Source of the DNA: Pachyseris speciosa
Taxonomy: Eukaryota; Cnidaria; Anthozoa; Scleractinia; Pachyseridae
Direction: 5' to 3'
NCBI GenBank assembly: GCA_016490735.1
Contig: JAEMWC010000001.1
Location: forward strand, 396,001-460,000
DNA length: 64,000 nucleotides
The notes under the pieces: generated by a model
The model's database searches: none
What the model saw: only the letters and a program-made list of their open reading frames with translations
What the model was told of the DNA's origin: nothing
Translations under genes and position numbers: made by a program
In this document: positions 33,226-43,347 of the stretch, piece by piece
Position numbering within the stretch: position 1 is the first letter of the stretch
How the letters are laid out: the number at the start of each line of letters is the position of its first letter

Positions 33226-34052
33226 CTCTTTTAATCCCTTTACGTTGATCAAATTACATAGTCCACTCCGTTGACGAACCAAACACCGACGCAGCACCAC
33301 AGATTCTTAGAAACAAACCCCCTTTATTCATATACACAAAACAGGAACATTTTGCTATTGACGCCAATTTTCCATATCATCTTGAAAGACATTTGTTGAG
33401 ATTGCTAAAAAGCAGTTCGATAATTTCAACAGAGGCATTTGGTTTCAACTATTCTCTTCTATGTGAGCTCTTTCTGATTTCTAGATTCCGGATTCCTGGA
33501 TTTCAACTTCCGGATTCCGGATTCCTGATTTTCGGTAAACCCTCGCGTTCCAACGATCTTCTGGATGTAAATGGGGGGAGTTTCTTCAAAATATTTAAGC
33601 CTTCAAATCACTTTTTGTTATAGGCCTGAAAGTCGCAAATGCTCGTGCATGTGTTGATACAAACGGCCATAACTTTTGAAATACTGAAAACGTACGGGGT
33701 TTTTAGTATATTTTCGCCGATAAAGGACTACACTTTTCGGCTGTGTAAACTAGAGTGTTCAACTAGGTCCCAAAATTTCAAAATTAGCTCCTGACGCAAG
33801 GCCATTTCCGGCCAACGTTCGACGGCGATTGACAGTGTTTAGTAATATGCTTGATTTCGTCTTGAAACATAAAGCAAGCGAAATGTGTTTGTCTCTCGGA
33901 AAACTGCAAAAGTTAATATCTGAAATGACGTAAGATTCATTGCTGGATGATGCGAATCAAATATTTTACAGCACCACGAAAAATGCCAATTTTATGCTTT
34001 TCGGAGACGTTGCGACGGGCGCTGACCGGGCGAAATATTTTATGGGTCCTAA

Positions 34053-34382
34053 TGCACATGTCATCGGCTTCCCCGTGGGGTCGACCCCCGGGCCTACCAG
34101 GGAGATATGTGGGGGAATATAAGGAGATGGATAGGATTCTTTGCCCGAGGGTAGGGGGAAATCTTGACATTGTTTTACGATCAAAGATTAGGGGGTGGGG
34201 GAATTCACAAGTTTGAAAAGGATGTCACGGGGATTTTCAGCTGAGAGACACCTCACCCAGGGGGCTTTGTATTGAGAGATTCCCCGACCCCCGGGGAAAT
34301 TCCTCAAGTTTGCTTGACTGATTTTACAATCCCCCTGATTAGCCCGGGGGTCGACCCCTCGGGGAAGCCGATGACATGTGCA
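34053..34382. mobile_element. Harbinger-like MITE, 3-bp TAA duplication
   Basis: The ends TGCACATGTCATCGGCTTCC and its complement are flanked by TAA (34050-34052 and 34383-34385). The matching place in the opposite arm of the 5.3-kb element (about 29360-29370) is uninterrupted and serves as an empty site (gtcctaacgcc). Three-bp TWA-type duplications are typical of PIF/Harbinger. Confidence 0.85.
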
Positions 34383-34526
34383 TAACGCCACCGAAAAACC
34401 ATTTCGATTCAAACCAAATCTGTTTTTATTCTAACTTTGGTAAAGTGTTTCAGTTACCAGAGATTCAGGCGAAATTATTTTTGATGCGAAATTGAGTGGG
34501 TAGTTTTTACAGAGACAGCCTCTTAA

Positions 34527-34885
34527 GTCTCTTAACAAGCTGGCCACAGTGTACGTGCAGGACATATTCAACGAAAGAAGCACAGGCTATAATTTGCGTA
34601 ATTCGTCCCGTAAATTAACATTGCCCAAGCAGCGTACTAACTGTCTAAAACGTAGCTTCACCTACAGCGGCGCCCTATTGTGCATTTCGCTTCCTGAGTA
34701 TGTAAAGAACAATAAATCAAGTGGGCAATTCAACAATTGAATTCAACGTTTATTTGATTCATGGGTTTCATACTCGGCAATCTTGTAAAACAGTAAATTC
34801 AATCGGTTTTTGTTGTAGCTATTGTTAATTACTGAAGATTTGTTTTACCTAGTTTGAAGTAAAATGTATGTATGTATGTAATTGT
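34527..34885 (+). pseudogene. LINE reverse transcriptase C-terminal fragment with ATGT tail
   Basis: The frame from 34527 reads ATVYVQDIFNERSTGYNLR then ...SRKLTLPKQRTN...FTYSGA, the common CR1/L2 LINE C-terminus. It ends at 34740 and is followed by a non-coding tail closing with (atgt)n at about 34865-34880. Its 5' part is missing because the TTAA element lies directly upstream. Confidence 0.65.
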
Positions 34886-34959
34886 CAACGTTAATTGTAT
34901 ACTGTATCTGAAGCTGAAGCTCTCAGGGGTAACATTTCAGGAGAGTACTACCAGTTGGG

Positions 34960-34965
34960 ATAAGC
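34960..34965. repeat. Polinton target-site duplication, left (ATAAGC)
   Basis: The 6 bases ataagc directly before the left inverted repeat are identical to 55662-55667. Six-bp duplications are the known Polinton hallmark. Confidence 0.92.
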
Positions 34966-35350
34966 AGTAGTATAGTGTTTGGGGGTACCAGATCAAAAAT
35001 TAATCAAATGGAATCACATACTGATTTAGGGGGGTGTTTTAGCAAAATGATCTCGTATTTTGGAAAAACTATAGTTATTTTATTTTTGATCTCGTATTTT
35101 GGAATCTATAGTGGCTATCAGCGCACTTTATCTTCTAATGGAGCGTTGGCGTAGGGTGGGCGAGGAGCGAAAGCGAATCGGGCAGCGCTCCCCCTTGTGG
35201 TACCAGATCAAAACTTAATCAAATGGAATCACATACTGATTTAGGGGGGTGTTTTAGCAAAATGATCTCGTATTTTGGAATCTATAGTTTATTAAAAATG
35301 CGTGACTTTCTCGGAAAAATCACCAAGCGTGACTTTCTCGGAAAAACAGG
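34966..35350 (+). repeat. Polinton left terminal inverted repeat
   Basis: It consists of a terminal motif, an 80-bp block (accagatcaaaaattaatc... to tctcgtattttgg, about 34987-35063), a spacer with a GC-richer segment (gggtgggcgaggagcg), a second copy of the 80-bp block (about 35201-35278) and a gactttctcggaaaaa doublet ending near 35350. The same parts appear in reverse at the right end. Confidence 0.9.
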
Positions 35351-35439
35351 AAATGAGTCATGGTATATCCTATTGTTTCAGATCACGAGACGTCATGTGT
35401 TAGTGACATAAAAAATAAAATCTCATATAATATTATAGA

Positions 35440-36003
35440 ATGAGTTGTAATTCAGAAATTCACAATGAATTAATGGATATGGGAAAGTATACTTGTCCTT
35501 TTTGTGATGAGCAATTGGCTAAAGTCAAAAGTAGTATGGCAGAGCCATGCTGTGAAAATCAGGAAATGTTCAACGATAATGGTGTGAGCCTCTGTACAAA
35601 TTGTGGTTCAGTTCATGGTTATGATTATGTTAAAGAGTATGTTGAATTTTATGAGAATATGTATAAGATACGACGAAAATCGGTATATCATCGGAAGTAC
35701 CATATTGAAAATATGATAAATAGTATTTGCAGTAAGAATGGATTTCAAATTTCTGTAAAAGATAAGGGTAAAATATTAAAAATATTCGAAGAGATAGACA
35801 CTGTACTCCCATTAGTGAATAAGAATCGTAAAAGGATGATAAGTACTAAATTTGTCCTTAAGAAAATATTTTTAATGCTTGGTCTTCCATTCGAGAATAT
35901 AACAATCACTAATTCGAAAAAGACTCTTAAATTTTATGATCAATATTGGGTTGAGATTTTATTGTTAAGATTTGATGTGATTATTGGTATTATTAGACAG
36001 TGA
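35440..36003 (+). CDS. VLTF3-like viral late transcription factor (zinc ribbon)
   Basis: 187 residues. The N-terminal zinc ribbon uses C19-x2-C22 and then C37/C38 with C52-x2-CG55, as in TFIIB-type ribbons. The C-terminal region (YHRKYHIENMINSI at about residue 83, then RKRMISTKFVLKKIF and a closing W-x-E-I) has the layout of poxvirus and giant-virus VLTF3 proteins, which activate late genes. That assignment is by pattern memory, not alignment. The ATG follows catataatattataga, the promoter-like motif found before other genes of the element. No break is visible and it is one of the few apparently intact genes. A general TFIIB-like factor is the alternative. Confidence 0.6.
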   Translation: MSCNSEIHNELMDMGKYTCPFCDEQLAKVKSSMAEPCCENQEMFNDNGVSLCTNCGSVHGYDYVKEYVEFYENMYKIRRKSVYHRKYHIENMINSICSKNGFQISVKDKGKILKIFEEIDTVLPLVNKNRKRMISTKFVLKKIFLMLGLPFENITITNSKKTLKFYDQYWVEILLLRFDVIIGIIRQ

Positions 36004-36481
36004 ATTTTTCATCATATTTTAGTAAGTACTTATCAATAACAGGACTGTTGTCAGTCACATAATCATCAATGTTCTTCATTGTGTTATGGATGCTGGACTC
36101 ATTGAAATTACCGCTTCTCATTGTGTCTTTTATGGTATTAAGTAGATGTTGATAGCTTTGATAAGCATATGTACAATTTTGGATTTTGAGATCGAGGTTT
36201 TTATGCTTCATCCACCCTTGTATCAAAAGTGCTGCTGTACTGATGGCTACCAAACTAACACCACCAGTTGCTATGCTTGTGGAAAGGCCTCCGGTTGCAA
36301 AGATGATGGACAATGAGTTCCCCAGTAGTTTCCATTTTTTGAACTGTTTCACCGCCTGTTTGTGAGCCCAACACTATCTGTGATATGTGTGGTAATAGGC
36401 TTTTAATTCCTTAATCTGGTCTTCTGTTAATTCATCTGAAATATGATTCCAGTTGAATATGCTTTTTCGATTATCAGTCAT
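35993..36481 (-). pseudogene. Small Polinton membrane protein, one in-frame stop
   Basis: From an ATG at 36481 the minus strand encodes a hydrophilic N-terminus (IFNWNHISDELTEDQIKEL), an in-frame TAG at 36374-36376, then the same frame continues (KQFKKWKLLGNS) into two hydrophobic stretches around SIIFATGG...IATGGVSLVAISTAALLI and a polar C-terminus. Downstream of the stop 119 codons remain open, but that part begins with GTG, not ATG. The shape suggests a small one- or two-helix membrane protein, perhaps acting in particle assembly or exit. The function is unknown. Its 3' end overlaps the VLTF3-like gene by about 11 bases on the opposite strand. Confidence 0.6.
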
Positions 36482-36490
36482 ATATATCAT

Positions 36491-36913
36491 TTATATTATA
36501 ATTCTTTTACAAATACAATAAATTAATCCAGTGAATTGACCGCGTAATGGAGATCTTTTCATCCATTTTGGTGTAAGGTTCTTGGGTATGGTATAACAAT
36601 ATCCTCTGTCTAACGAATAACGGTTATAAAATCTTCCATACGCATCATGAAGTATGCTATGTGAGTGTAATACATGAATCCAACCAAGTGTTCTTTCAAA
36701 AAATCGTGTAAGGCAGCCATTTCCCGGACCAATAAGTCCTATATCATTATGAATGTATAAAATGTTGTTAATTGGAAGTATTCTTTTGAAATGCTTGAAA
36801 TACAAAAATTAGTATACTAGGCATGACTTTAGTATGGCATCATCAACGCTGTTGTGTTGTTGTTTGGTTTCATCAAAAAAATATTTCACGTATTTGATTA
36901 TGTCTTCTATCAT
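36491..36913 (-). pseudogene. Small Polinton protein of unknown function, one in-frame stop
   Basis: The ATG at 36913 opens a frame (MIEDIIKYVKYFFDE) that meets an in-frame TAA at 36809-36811 and then continues for a further 104 sense codons to 36491. The second part contains HNDIGLIGPGNGC, HSILHDAYGRFYNRYS and RGYCYTIP. The GPGN and HDAYG pieces faintly recall the calcium loop and His-Asp pair of phospholipase A2, but this is not firm. The ATG overlaps the TGA of the upstream fibre gene in the arrangement ATGA. Confidence 0.5.
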
Positions 36914-37873
36914 ATACTATATCGTTGCATTAAAATTTGATGATGATCTAAAATTGTTTTTTCATCTAATATGAAATCCAAGTATACACAGAAAAAAATA
37001 ATACAACCGTCTAAAGGTGCGATGGAATTTGGATTTAAATCACCGAAAGTCATTTGTTGGCTGCCGGTTCTATTGGCAGCCGTAAAACTTCCCACATGTT
37101 TTTTGTTCCAATAGATTTTACTTTTATCCGTATTAGGAGAAGATAAATTGTCCCAGTGAACAGACAAGCAGTGCCAAACATTAATTTGACCTAAATCATT
37201 TGTGGAATAATCTGCTATTTTTGTGAAATTTTGTAGAGATGCTTCTGGACCAAAATACACACAATTTGTTTGATCAACACACACTTATAGCTAAATTTGA
37301 ACCATTGTAGTAGCTGACAAACTTATCATAACCTCCATTATCATGACCAAAAAGCCCATTTTTCCATGGATTTCCACCTGTATTTGAATTTAATTTGTAA
37401 ACAATGAAGATATTAACAGCATTATTATTTAAATTGAGTTGACTTATCATTCTTTGTGATCCATCAAACTTTAAAAAATAACGTCCATTAAGTTTCTCAG
37501 CCTTGGTACAAACAGTAGGTCTTGAATTTATGGTTGATTGAGTTGCATCATTTTCTTCATTTGAAAGATCGTATAATGTTTCAACTTTTCTGTTTGCATT
37601 CATATCTACAAAATCATCATTGGCTCTATCAATTTGATAAACACATTTTGAGTATAATCTGATAAATTCAGAAACCCATAAATCCAAAAAACTATCTCTG
37701 ACAATATCAGAAACTTGTGATTTAACAACAACATGATTGAGATCATTGCCGGGTCTTACATTTGTCAAAAGTTTGTTTTCAAGATCATAATGCCCATCGT
37801 TTGTTAATTTAAATCCATCACCTTTATCACCTTTCACATTTGTATGTTCTATTGTGTGATTGAATATACCCAT
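36910..37873 (-). pseudogene. Fibre-like protein 2: collagen-like start, LamG-like end, frameshifted
   Basis: It starts MGIFNHTIEH, like the larger fibre gene upstream, with a short GDKGDG collagen-type piece, then a fibre repeat (GHYDLENKLLTNVRPGNDLN). The C-terminal part (GRYFLKFDGSQRM, NIFIVYKLNS, GLFGHDNGGYDKFVSYY, then VYFGPEASLQNF and NVWHCLSVHWD) has the look of a LamG/concanavalin-like sugar-binding fold. A shift at about 37284 within agtgtgtgtt, a GT repeat, splits the frame. It is probably a receptor-binding fibre. The ATG follows aatctaaaataataatat. A sequencing slip in the GT run cannot be excluded. Confidence 0.65.
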
Positions 37874-37889
37874 ATATTATTATTTTAGA

Positions 37890-40719
37890 TTAATTCATAA
37901 TCACTTCAAGTGTGAATGTTGTATCGAAAGTACCTGTATTAGGATGTGAATAGTCAATTATAAAATAGCCTCTCGATAATGATTTATTGACTGTAACTGT
38001 TCTTATGTTTCTACTCATAGAAGGAATTCTATATTCGAAAATAGTTGCTGGAAATGGCAATAACCCAGCACCTTCAGCTTTTGTCTTGAAGTATAACATT
38101 CCGGGTTTTGTTCCTTGTATGATATACATTTTCTTAATATAAAAGTTATTGTTGTGAATAACTAAATATTCAGAGCCATTAATTGATACAGGCTTAAAAG
38201 TATTTTTATTATGTCCTTGATTGGCTTCGACAAAGCAATTTAAATATTGTATTTGACCGATTATTCCATTCCCATTCAAATTTAGATCACCTCCTAATTT
38301 CGGCCTGTAAAGAGCCAATCCACCTAAATCGAAAGCTGTTTCCATGATTACACCTGTAACGCTTGAACGAAATAGATTCAAACCACCGTTATGAATTCTA
38401 TAGCCATTCAGATTTAAATCACCACCAAGTTTTGCTTCTTTAATTAGAAAGCTGTTCATATTAATATTATTTAGCATTGTTAATTCACCATTTTGACCGT
38501 CAAACAAGTTTGATGAATTATTTGTTAAAGCGTGTCCATTCAAATCTAAATTAGTTTGTAATTGTATTTTTTCATTCACGATTTTATAAGCTTCTGTGAA
38601 GTCGTAAACACTTGATGGAACGTCTACAGCTTCAAAATCAATACCATATGCAACACAATGAACTTTGTACTTATTTGGATAAGTTGGGTTAGCATTAATA
38701 TGAATCGTACAATATAAATATTCAGGTGGTGAACTTACTGAAGGTTTTTCAATCCATAGCAAATATCTCGAATGATCTTCATTTCTGTTATCAAATTTTC
38801 TCCCACAGTTTTATGAATTGTAATTCCACCAGTTGCACTGAATGTTACACTACTAAAATTCATTCCTTCATAATCAGGAAATAGCCATTCAAGAATGAAA
38901 GTGTATTTTCCATCTTTTATTGTATACATATTAAATCCAATTCTAGCTCTGTAAATATGATTAGCTTCTTTATTCAAGTCTACATCAATGACCTTTTTTG
39001 AAATCAAATGTGGTGAACGAGGTAAATTGACATATCCATTAACTGTCAAGCCATATTCAGTACTAACTTCATCAATGTCATTCATCAAATATTTGAAAGC
39101 ATTCTTTGGATGAGAAGCAGATGAAATATGACTTTTTTCTAATTGATCTAAATTTACGGTATCGGTTTTATTTGTTCCTTCTTTTAAGTTTGCGAGTGTG
39201 TTATCACCCATGTCAATGTCTCCAGCCATTTGACCTCCAACAAGTTTAAGAAAAGGGGCCTGGTCAACATAAATTTTATTGGCAGCATCTTTGTCAGTGG
39301 TTGGAGCCCCAACATTTATAATTTTATTATTATGTAAGTCAATATAGCCTGAAGCATGGATCTGGCCAACATTCTCCAAGTGTTTGTTTAAAAAATCATA
39401 ACTTCCATCAGATGTAAATCCAATAATATCTTTAGTTTTATCATCTACTACATAAAACTTGTTGGCAGCATCTGTGTTAGCAGTTGGTGTTGCACAGTTG
39501 ATCACTTTATTACCAGAAAGATTTAAATTAGCAGTCATTTCTTGTGTTCCATCTCGAAGTAGAGTTTGACCGATACTGCTTTTTGATGCGAGATTAGTGT
39601 CAATATATGATTTATTCACAAGATCTGCTGGTTGGTTTCCTGTCCCATGCCTGTAATAATAAACCCCCCAAAATCCTGATTGCCTGTCATTATAACACTT
39701 CCATCTTTTTTGACAAAGTCTGATGTGTTAAAATTAGCAATTTCAGCATCAACATACTTTTTGTTTACAGCGTCTTGTGGGTTTGAGGGGTTATCCTGCA
39801 GGTTGATGATTTTGTATAATTTCATGTCAATATTACCACCAAAGGCAACATTACCATTTTCAATTTCATAAACTGGGTCATGAATATGTGATAAAATGAT
39901 ATTGGAAAATCCATAAATACCATTAACTATAATGTGATGTTTGACATTTTTTAATGTATTTGGTGTAATAACTGTTAATTCAATTGTTGAAGTTCCTTGA
40001 CTTGTTTTTTCGATGAAGAATATTTTCTTAAGATAACCATCAACAATATGTGTCTTTGGAAATGCTCTTTGTATTGGACTTTTTCTTATATGCATATTTT
40101 GTGTCTCCATTTCAATATTAACTATTGCCTGCTCTGGATAATTTTCTGTATAAAATTCAACAACAAAAGTATAATTTGAAACTTCCAATTGTGAAACATT
40201 TAACATAAAAACAGATATCATACTTTCATTTGGAATTCTAAAAGACAATGATTTTTTATTAATCTTGTATTGACTTTTATTGAAGTCTTCTAATTGAAGA
40301 TTATTCGCATTTTGTGTTACAGTTGTTTTTGATATGTCTTCGAGAAGAAATTTAAATGGATTTTCCCTTGTTCCTTCAATTGACAAAACAGCATCATTAA
40401 CATATCTTAAATTTGTGGAATCGCTATTATTTATTGGCGAGCCAACGTTTGTAAGACGTTTGTTTTCAACATCATAACTACCATCCAGTGTTAATTGTAA
40501 TCCACCTGCATCGCCCTTATCACCTTTAAAACCTCTCGGACCTCTTTCACCTTTAAAACCAAATGGACCTCTATCACCTTTTGGGCCTGCTGGACCGACT
40601 GGACCTCTATCACCTTTATCACCTTTTTCACCTTTTGCACCTTGTGGACCAACTGGACCTCTTTCACCAGTTCCTGTTCCTTTATCATCTTGATTTAATG
40701 GAGAATTGAATATACCCAT
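37890..40719 (-). pseudogene. Large collagen-like fibre protein, broken in three frames
   Basis: Three successive minus-strand frames (39616-40719, 38735-39619, 37890-38762) are one gene of about 940 codons. The N-terminus MGIFNSPL is followed by about 18 Gly-X-Y triplets (residues about 15-72, e.g. GPQGAKGEKGDKGDRGPVGP). Then come beta-rich segments and repeated fibre-shaft motifs of the form L.NV..P....DA.NK.YVD (LTNVGSPINNSDSTNLRYV, NPQDAVNKKYVD, DKDAANKIYVD), as in phage tail fibres, and a LNGxxLxN repeat near the end. Frames change at about 39620 (a lost base in accaaccagc) and about 38760. It would form a trimeric virion fibre. The ATG directly follows tctaatctaatattat. The upstream ATPase stop lies inside that motif. 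Confidence 0.75.
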
Positions 40720-40730
40720 ATAATATTAGA

Positions 40731-41372
40731 TTAGATAACACCATAAAAGTTTCTCTTCACTGTTTTCATTGGTTTGTCAACATAACAGAAGGAATACGGC
40801 TTTTTGGTTGCTTCAATATACTTTTGCTTGTCGATTCCAAGCTCTTGGGATATGATGTTTCTCTCTCTTGTAGATGGAAAATCATAAAGGCAGAAGTGGC
40901 TACAATTAAGTCTGACAGATTTTGGACACCCATAGAACGACTGTGTTAGGTACATTACTGAACAATTTTTATGACGACCTTGAATGAAATAGCTGATGAT
41001 TTGATCTTGTTTTTTATCCGTCACGAAATCATCAAACACAACCAGCCGCTGTAAATCAGTGTCTTTAATTTGTTCAACAGGCAATATCTCATCTTGGCTG
41101 CATACCAGAACAGGGTAACCAACTTGTCTGCTTATTCCATCCATCACTTGCTGTAAATATTGATATTTGTCTTGATCCACGTTTTTGGCGTACAGATGTA
41201 TTTGATCGTAATAGACAAGCGGTTCCATAATCAAGTGCATAAACAGTGTTGTCTTTCCGGATCCAGAATTTCCAGCCAATAACATTCTGAATGTATCTTT
41301 TGGCATATATGGATACAACTGTCTGAAAGACTTGTTTGAATTCTGAATTATATCGTAATTTGGTATTTCCAT
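40731..41372 (-). CDS. Genome-packaging ATPase (FtsK/HerA-A32 type)
   Basis: 213 residues, intact. Walker A is GNSGSGKT at 34-41, Walker B LVVFDD at 110-115, and a TQS motif at 143-145 fits the sensor of A32-like packaging ATPases found in Polintons, virophages, poxviruses and adintoviruses. It would pump DNA into capsids. The length is usual for the family. It is transcribed leftward with the fibre genes. Its ATG lies only 36 bp from the rightward ATG of the next gene, and that interval (ttaatagtttagattagtct...) must contain both promoters. Confidence 0.9.
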   Translation of the reverse strand: MEIPNYDIIQNSNKSFRQLYPYMPKDTFRMLLAGNSGSGKTTLFMHLIMEPLVYYDQIHLYAKNVDQDKYQYLQQVMDGISRQVGYPVLVCSQDEILPVEQIKDTDLQRLVVFDDFVTDKKQDQIISYFIQGRHKNCSVMYLTQSFYGCPKSVRLNCSHFCLYDFPSTRERNIISQELGIDKQKYIEATKKPYSFCYVDKPMKTVKRNFYGVI

Positions 41373-41408
41373 ATGTTAATAGTTTAGATTAGTCTAACAC
41401 ATTTGTAT
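41373..41408. promoter_or_regulatory. 36-bp divergent promoter region
   Basis: It lies between the ATGs of the leftward ATPase and the rightward 41409 gene. On each strand a TCTAA element is followed by an AT-rich spacer ending in (A/T)AT-ATG: aatctaaactattaacatATG leftward and gtctaacacatttgtatATG rightward. This is an inference from motif repetition across the element. Confidence 0.55.
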
Positions 41409-42288
41409 ATGGATATTGAACGTATGAGAAAGCTTCTTAAAAGTGGAATTGAAGCTGGAAATAGGACAAGAGAAGTTCGTGAGGTCATCAAGACTTATGA
41501 GAACAGAAAACAGGATGCATATGATACAACATCAGAATTATTGAAACCTTCAATTGATGTTCAGAAGAGTGTGAAAGCAAGTGTCGACAAAAAACAGGAT
41601 GAAGTCATTGAACAGTTGAAACAAAATCAAAAAGCCTTGACAAGTGGATTAGAAGATCTTATGCTTTTAAACACACTACCTGAATCAGTACCTATGGAAA
41701 CAACAAAATTACCAATTGATTATAAACCAAAAATGATGTTTGAAACTGAACCAAAGTATAAGTCAAATCTTGATAAAGGTTTTTCAGCTGAGGAGCTTGA
41801 GGCATTAGTAAAATACAATTTATCTCCTCCATCAATAATATTAGATAGGCTAATGGATGGAACAATCGATATTAATGAGTATGATAAAATGATTGGTAAA
41901 TTAACCCAAAATATTGGAAGACAAAAAGCTCATCTATCAAACTAGTAAAAAATCGAGGATAAATAAAGACAAATATTTAAATTAACTCAAGAGATCAATT
42001 ACTAAAAGTACCGAAAAAGAATTGGTGCCATTGAGGAAGGTGCACAAACTGTTGGTTCAGGCATCAAAAAGAAAATTAGAAAGAGAAAACAAATGGAGCA
42101 GGTGTTGTCCATTACAATAATATCAATGACTTACTTTCACGATTGCAGTTGCTTGGTGGGTCTATTTTTGCTGGTAATAATAGCATGGGTGTGAGAAATG
42201 AGTTTGTAAACATATTGCATACATTAAGCAGACTGGGTATTGTTTCAAATAAGGAGCTAAATAAAATAATGACTAAATATCTAATGTA
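41409..42288 (+). pseudogene. Unknown Polinton protein, C-terminal part out of frame
   Basis: From the ATG at 41409 an open frame of 178 codons runs to 41945. It is Lys/Glu-rich and helical (RMRKLLKSGIEAG, KKQDEVIEQLKQNQ) with a conserved-looking block FSAEELEALVKYNLSPPS. Beyond the stop, other frames continue with sensible protein: RIGAIEEGAQTVGSG then GAGVVHYNNINDLLSRL and GGSIFAGNNSMGVRNEF to 42288. I read this as one longer gene with at least two frameshifts. It sits between the ATPase and the minor capsid gene, so it may be a structural or assembly protein. No function is known to me. Confidence 0.6.
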
Positions 42289-42295
42289 ATATTAT

Positions 42296-43081
42296 ATGAC
42301 AGAAATTTCATTACGATTCAACAGTAAAAACAGAGACAAAGTTGGTGTCAGTCTGAGCCATGATTTCACAAAAAGATTTAATACTCCTCTTGTATTATCA
42401 AATGATATGAAATATGAAATGGCTGTGAAGTCTATTAACATGACATACAGCTGGTATAACATAAGAGAATCTTACGGGAATAATCAAATTAAATATAGCC
42501 ATGACAAAGGCGCGAACTGGGAAACAATAACATTCGTTGACGGGATGTATTCATATGATGAAATTAATAGCTACATTCATGAGTACTTGAGAAAAAATGG
42601 ACATATACTGAATCCATCTGAAACAGACGAATCAAAATTTAAGTATGGTATCAATATATTTTTCGTTTTATCAACATATCGTATCTTGATTGAACTGAAT
42701 GAAAACTATCGATTGGATCTGAGAAATAATGATTTCAGAAAACTTATCGGGTTTGATTCAAAAATAATTTCAGCAACTGAATATGGAACAAACTTACCTG
42801 ATATAACACGTGGAGTAGATGAAATCTATATTAATTGTGATAAGGTGACGGACAGCATCGTTGATGGAAATTCCACAAATACTATTGCTGTTATTCCAGT
42901 CACAGATCTCGTCAGAAGTTTACCTTTCAATTATAAACCTCTTTTTCTTTCATGGAATCCAGTCTCAACACATACAATCAGTTCAATACGCTTTTATGTC
43001 ACAGACTCTTCTAGAGCTCCAGTTGATTTAAATGGGATAGATTGGTATATTGAGTTATTCTTGAGAGAGACTGAATTATAA
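42296..43081 (+). CDS. Minor capsid protein (penton, single jelly-roll)
   Basis: 261 residues, intact. The beta-rich sequence (EISLRFNSKNRDKVGVSLSH, YEMAVKSINMTYSWYNI, NWETITFVDGMYSYDEIN, FRKLIGFDS, a closing WYIELFLRE) and its place just before the major capsid gene match the Polinton/adintovirus minor capsid protein, which forms vertex pentamers. The ATG follows tctaatgtaatattat directly, a textbook example of the element's start motif. Confidence 0.8.
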   Translation: MTEISLRFNSKNRDKVGVSLSHDFTKRFNTPLVLSNDMKYEMAVKSINMTYSWYNIRESYGNNQIKYSHDKGANWETITFVDGMYSYDEINSYIHEYLRKNGHILNPSETDESKFKYGINIFFVLSTYRILIELNENYRLDLRNNDFRKLIGFDSKIISATEYGTNLPDITRGVDEIYINCDKVTDSIVDGNSTNTIAVIPVTDLVRSLPFNYKPLFLSWNPVSTHTISSIRFYVTDSSRAPVDLNGIDWYIELFLRETEL

Positions 43082-43094
43082 AACCTAATAGTAT

Positions 43095-43325
43095 ATGAAA
43101 AGGTTTGAATTAAAAAAAGATGAACATTATGGTGGAGGTGTCTTAACTGACCTTACCAAAACAGCTGTAAAAAAAGCAACTGAAAAAGCAGCTACAACAA
43201 TTGGTGAACATGCAGGCAAAAAAGGTGGTGATAAGATAATAGAACTTTTAAGCAAGAGAAAGAATGGAGCTAAGAGTGGGGGTGGTATTAAAAGAGGCCG
43301 TGGAAGACCTCGAAAAATAAAGTAA
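43095..43325 (+). CDS. Small basic DNA-binding protein with AT-hook end
   Basis: 76 residues, very rich in Lys and Gly. It ends GGGIKRGRGRPRKIK, where RGRPRK is an AT-hook core. A possible protease cleavage region GGGV lies near residue 15. Between the capsid genes it is likely a core protein that condenses DNA in the particle, similar in role to adenovirus protein X/mu. That role is inferred from size, charge and position. The ATG follows cctaatagtat. Confidence 0.6.
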   Translation: MKRFELKKDEHYGGGVLTDLTKTAVKKATEKAATTIGEHAGKKGGDKIIELLSKRKNGAKSGGGIKRGRGRPRKIK

Positions 43326-43347
43326 CTTTTATGTAACACAATAATAT

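Larger units (their letters stand above)
29221..34522. mobile_element. 5.3-kb TTAA element with arms of over 1 kb
   Basis: The ends GAGGCTGTCTCTGTAAAAAC (29221) and its complement (to 34522) are flanked by TTAA (29217-29220 and 34523-34526). The left arm, about 29221-30430, pairs with the right arm, about 33310-34522. Two differences mark later events: 29805-30108 is present only in the left arm, and a 330-bp MITE sits in the right arm. TTAA duplication suggests the piggyBac or Kolobok group. I find no transposase. Confidence 0.8.
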
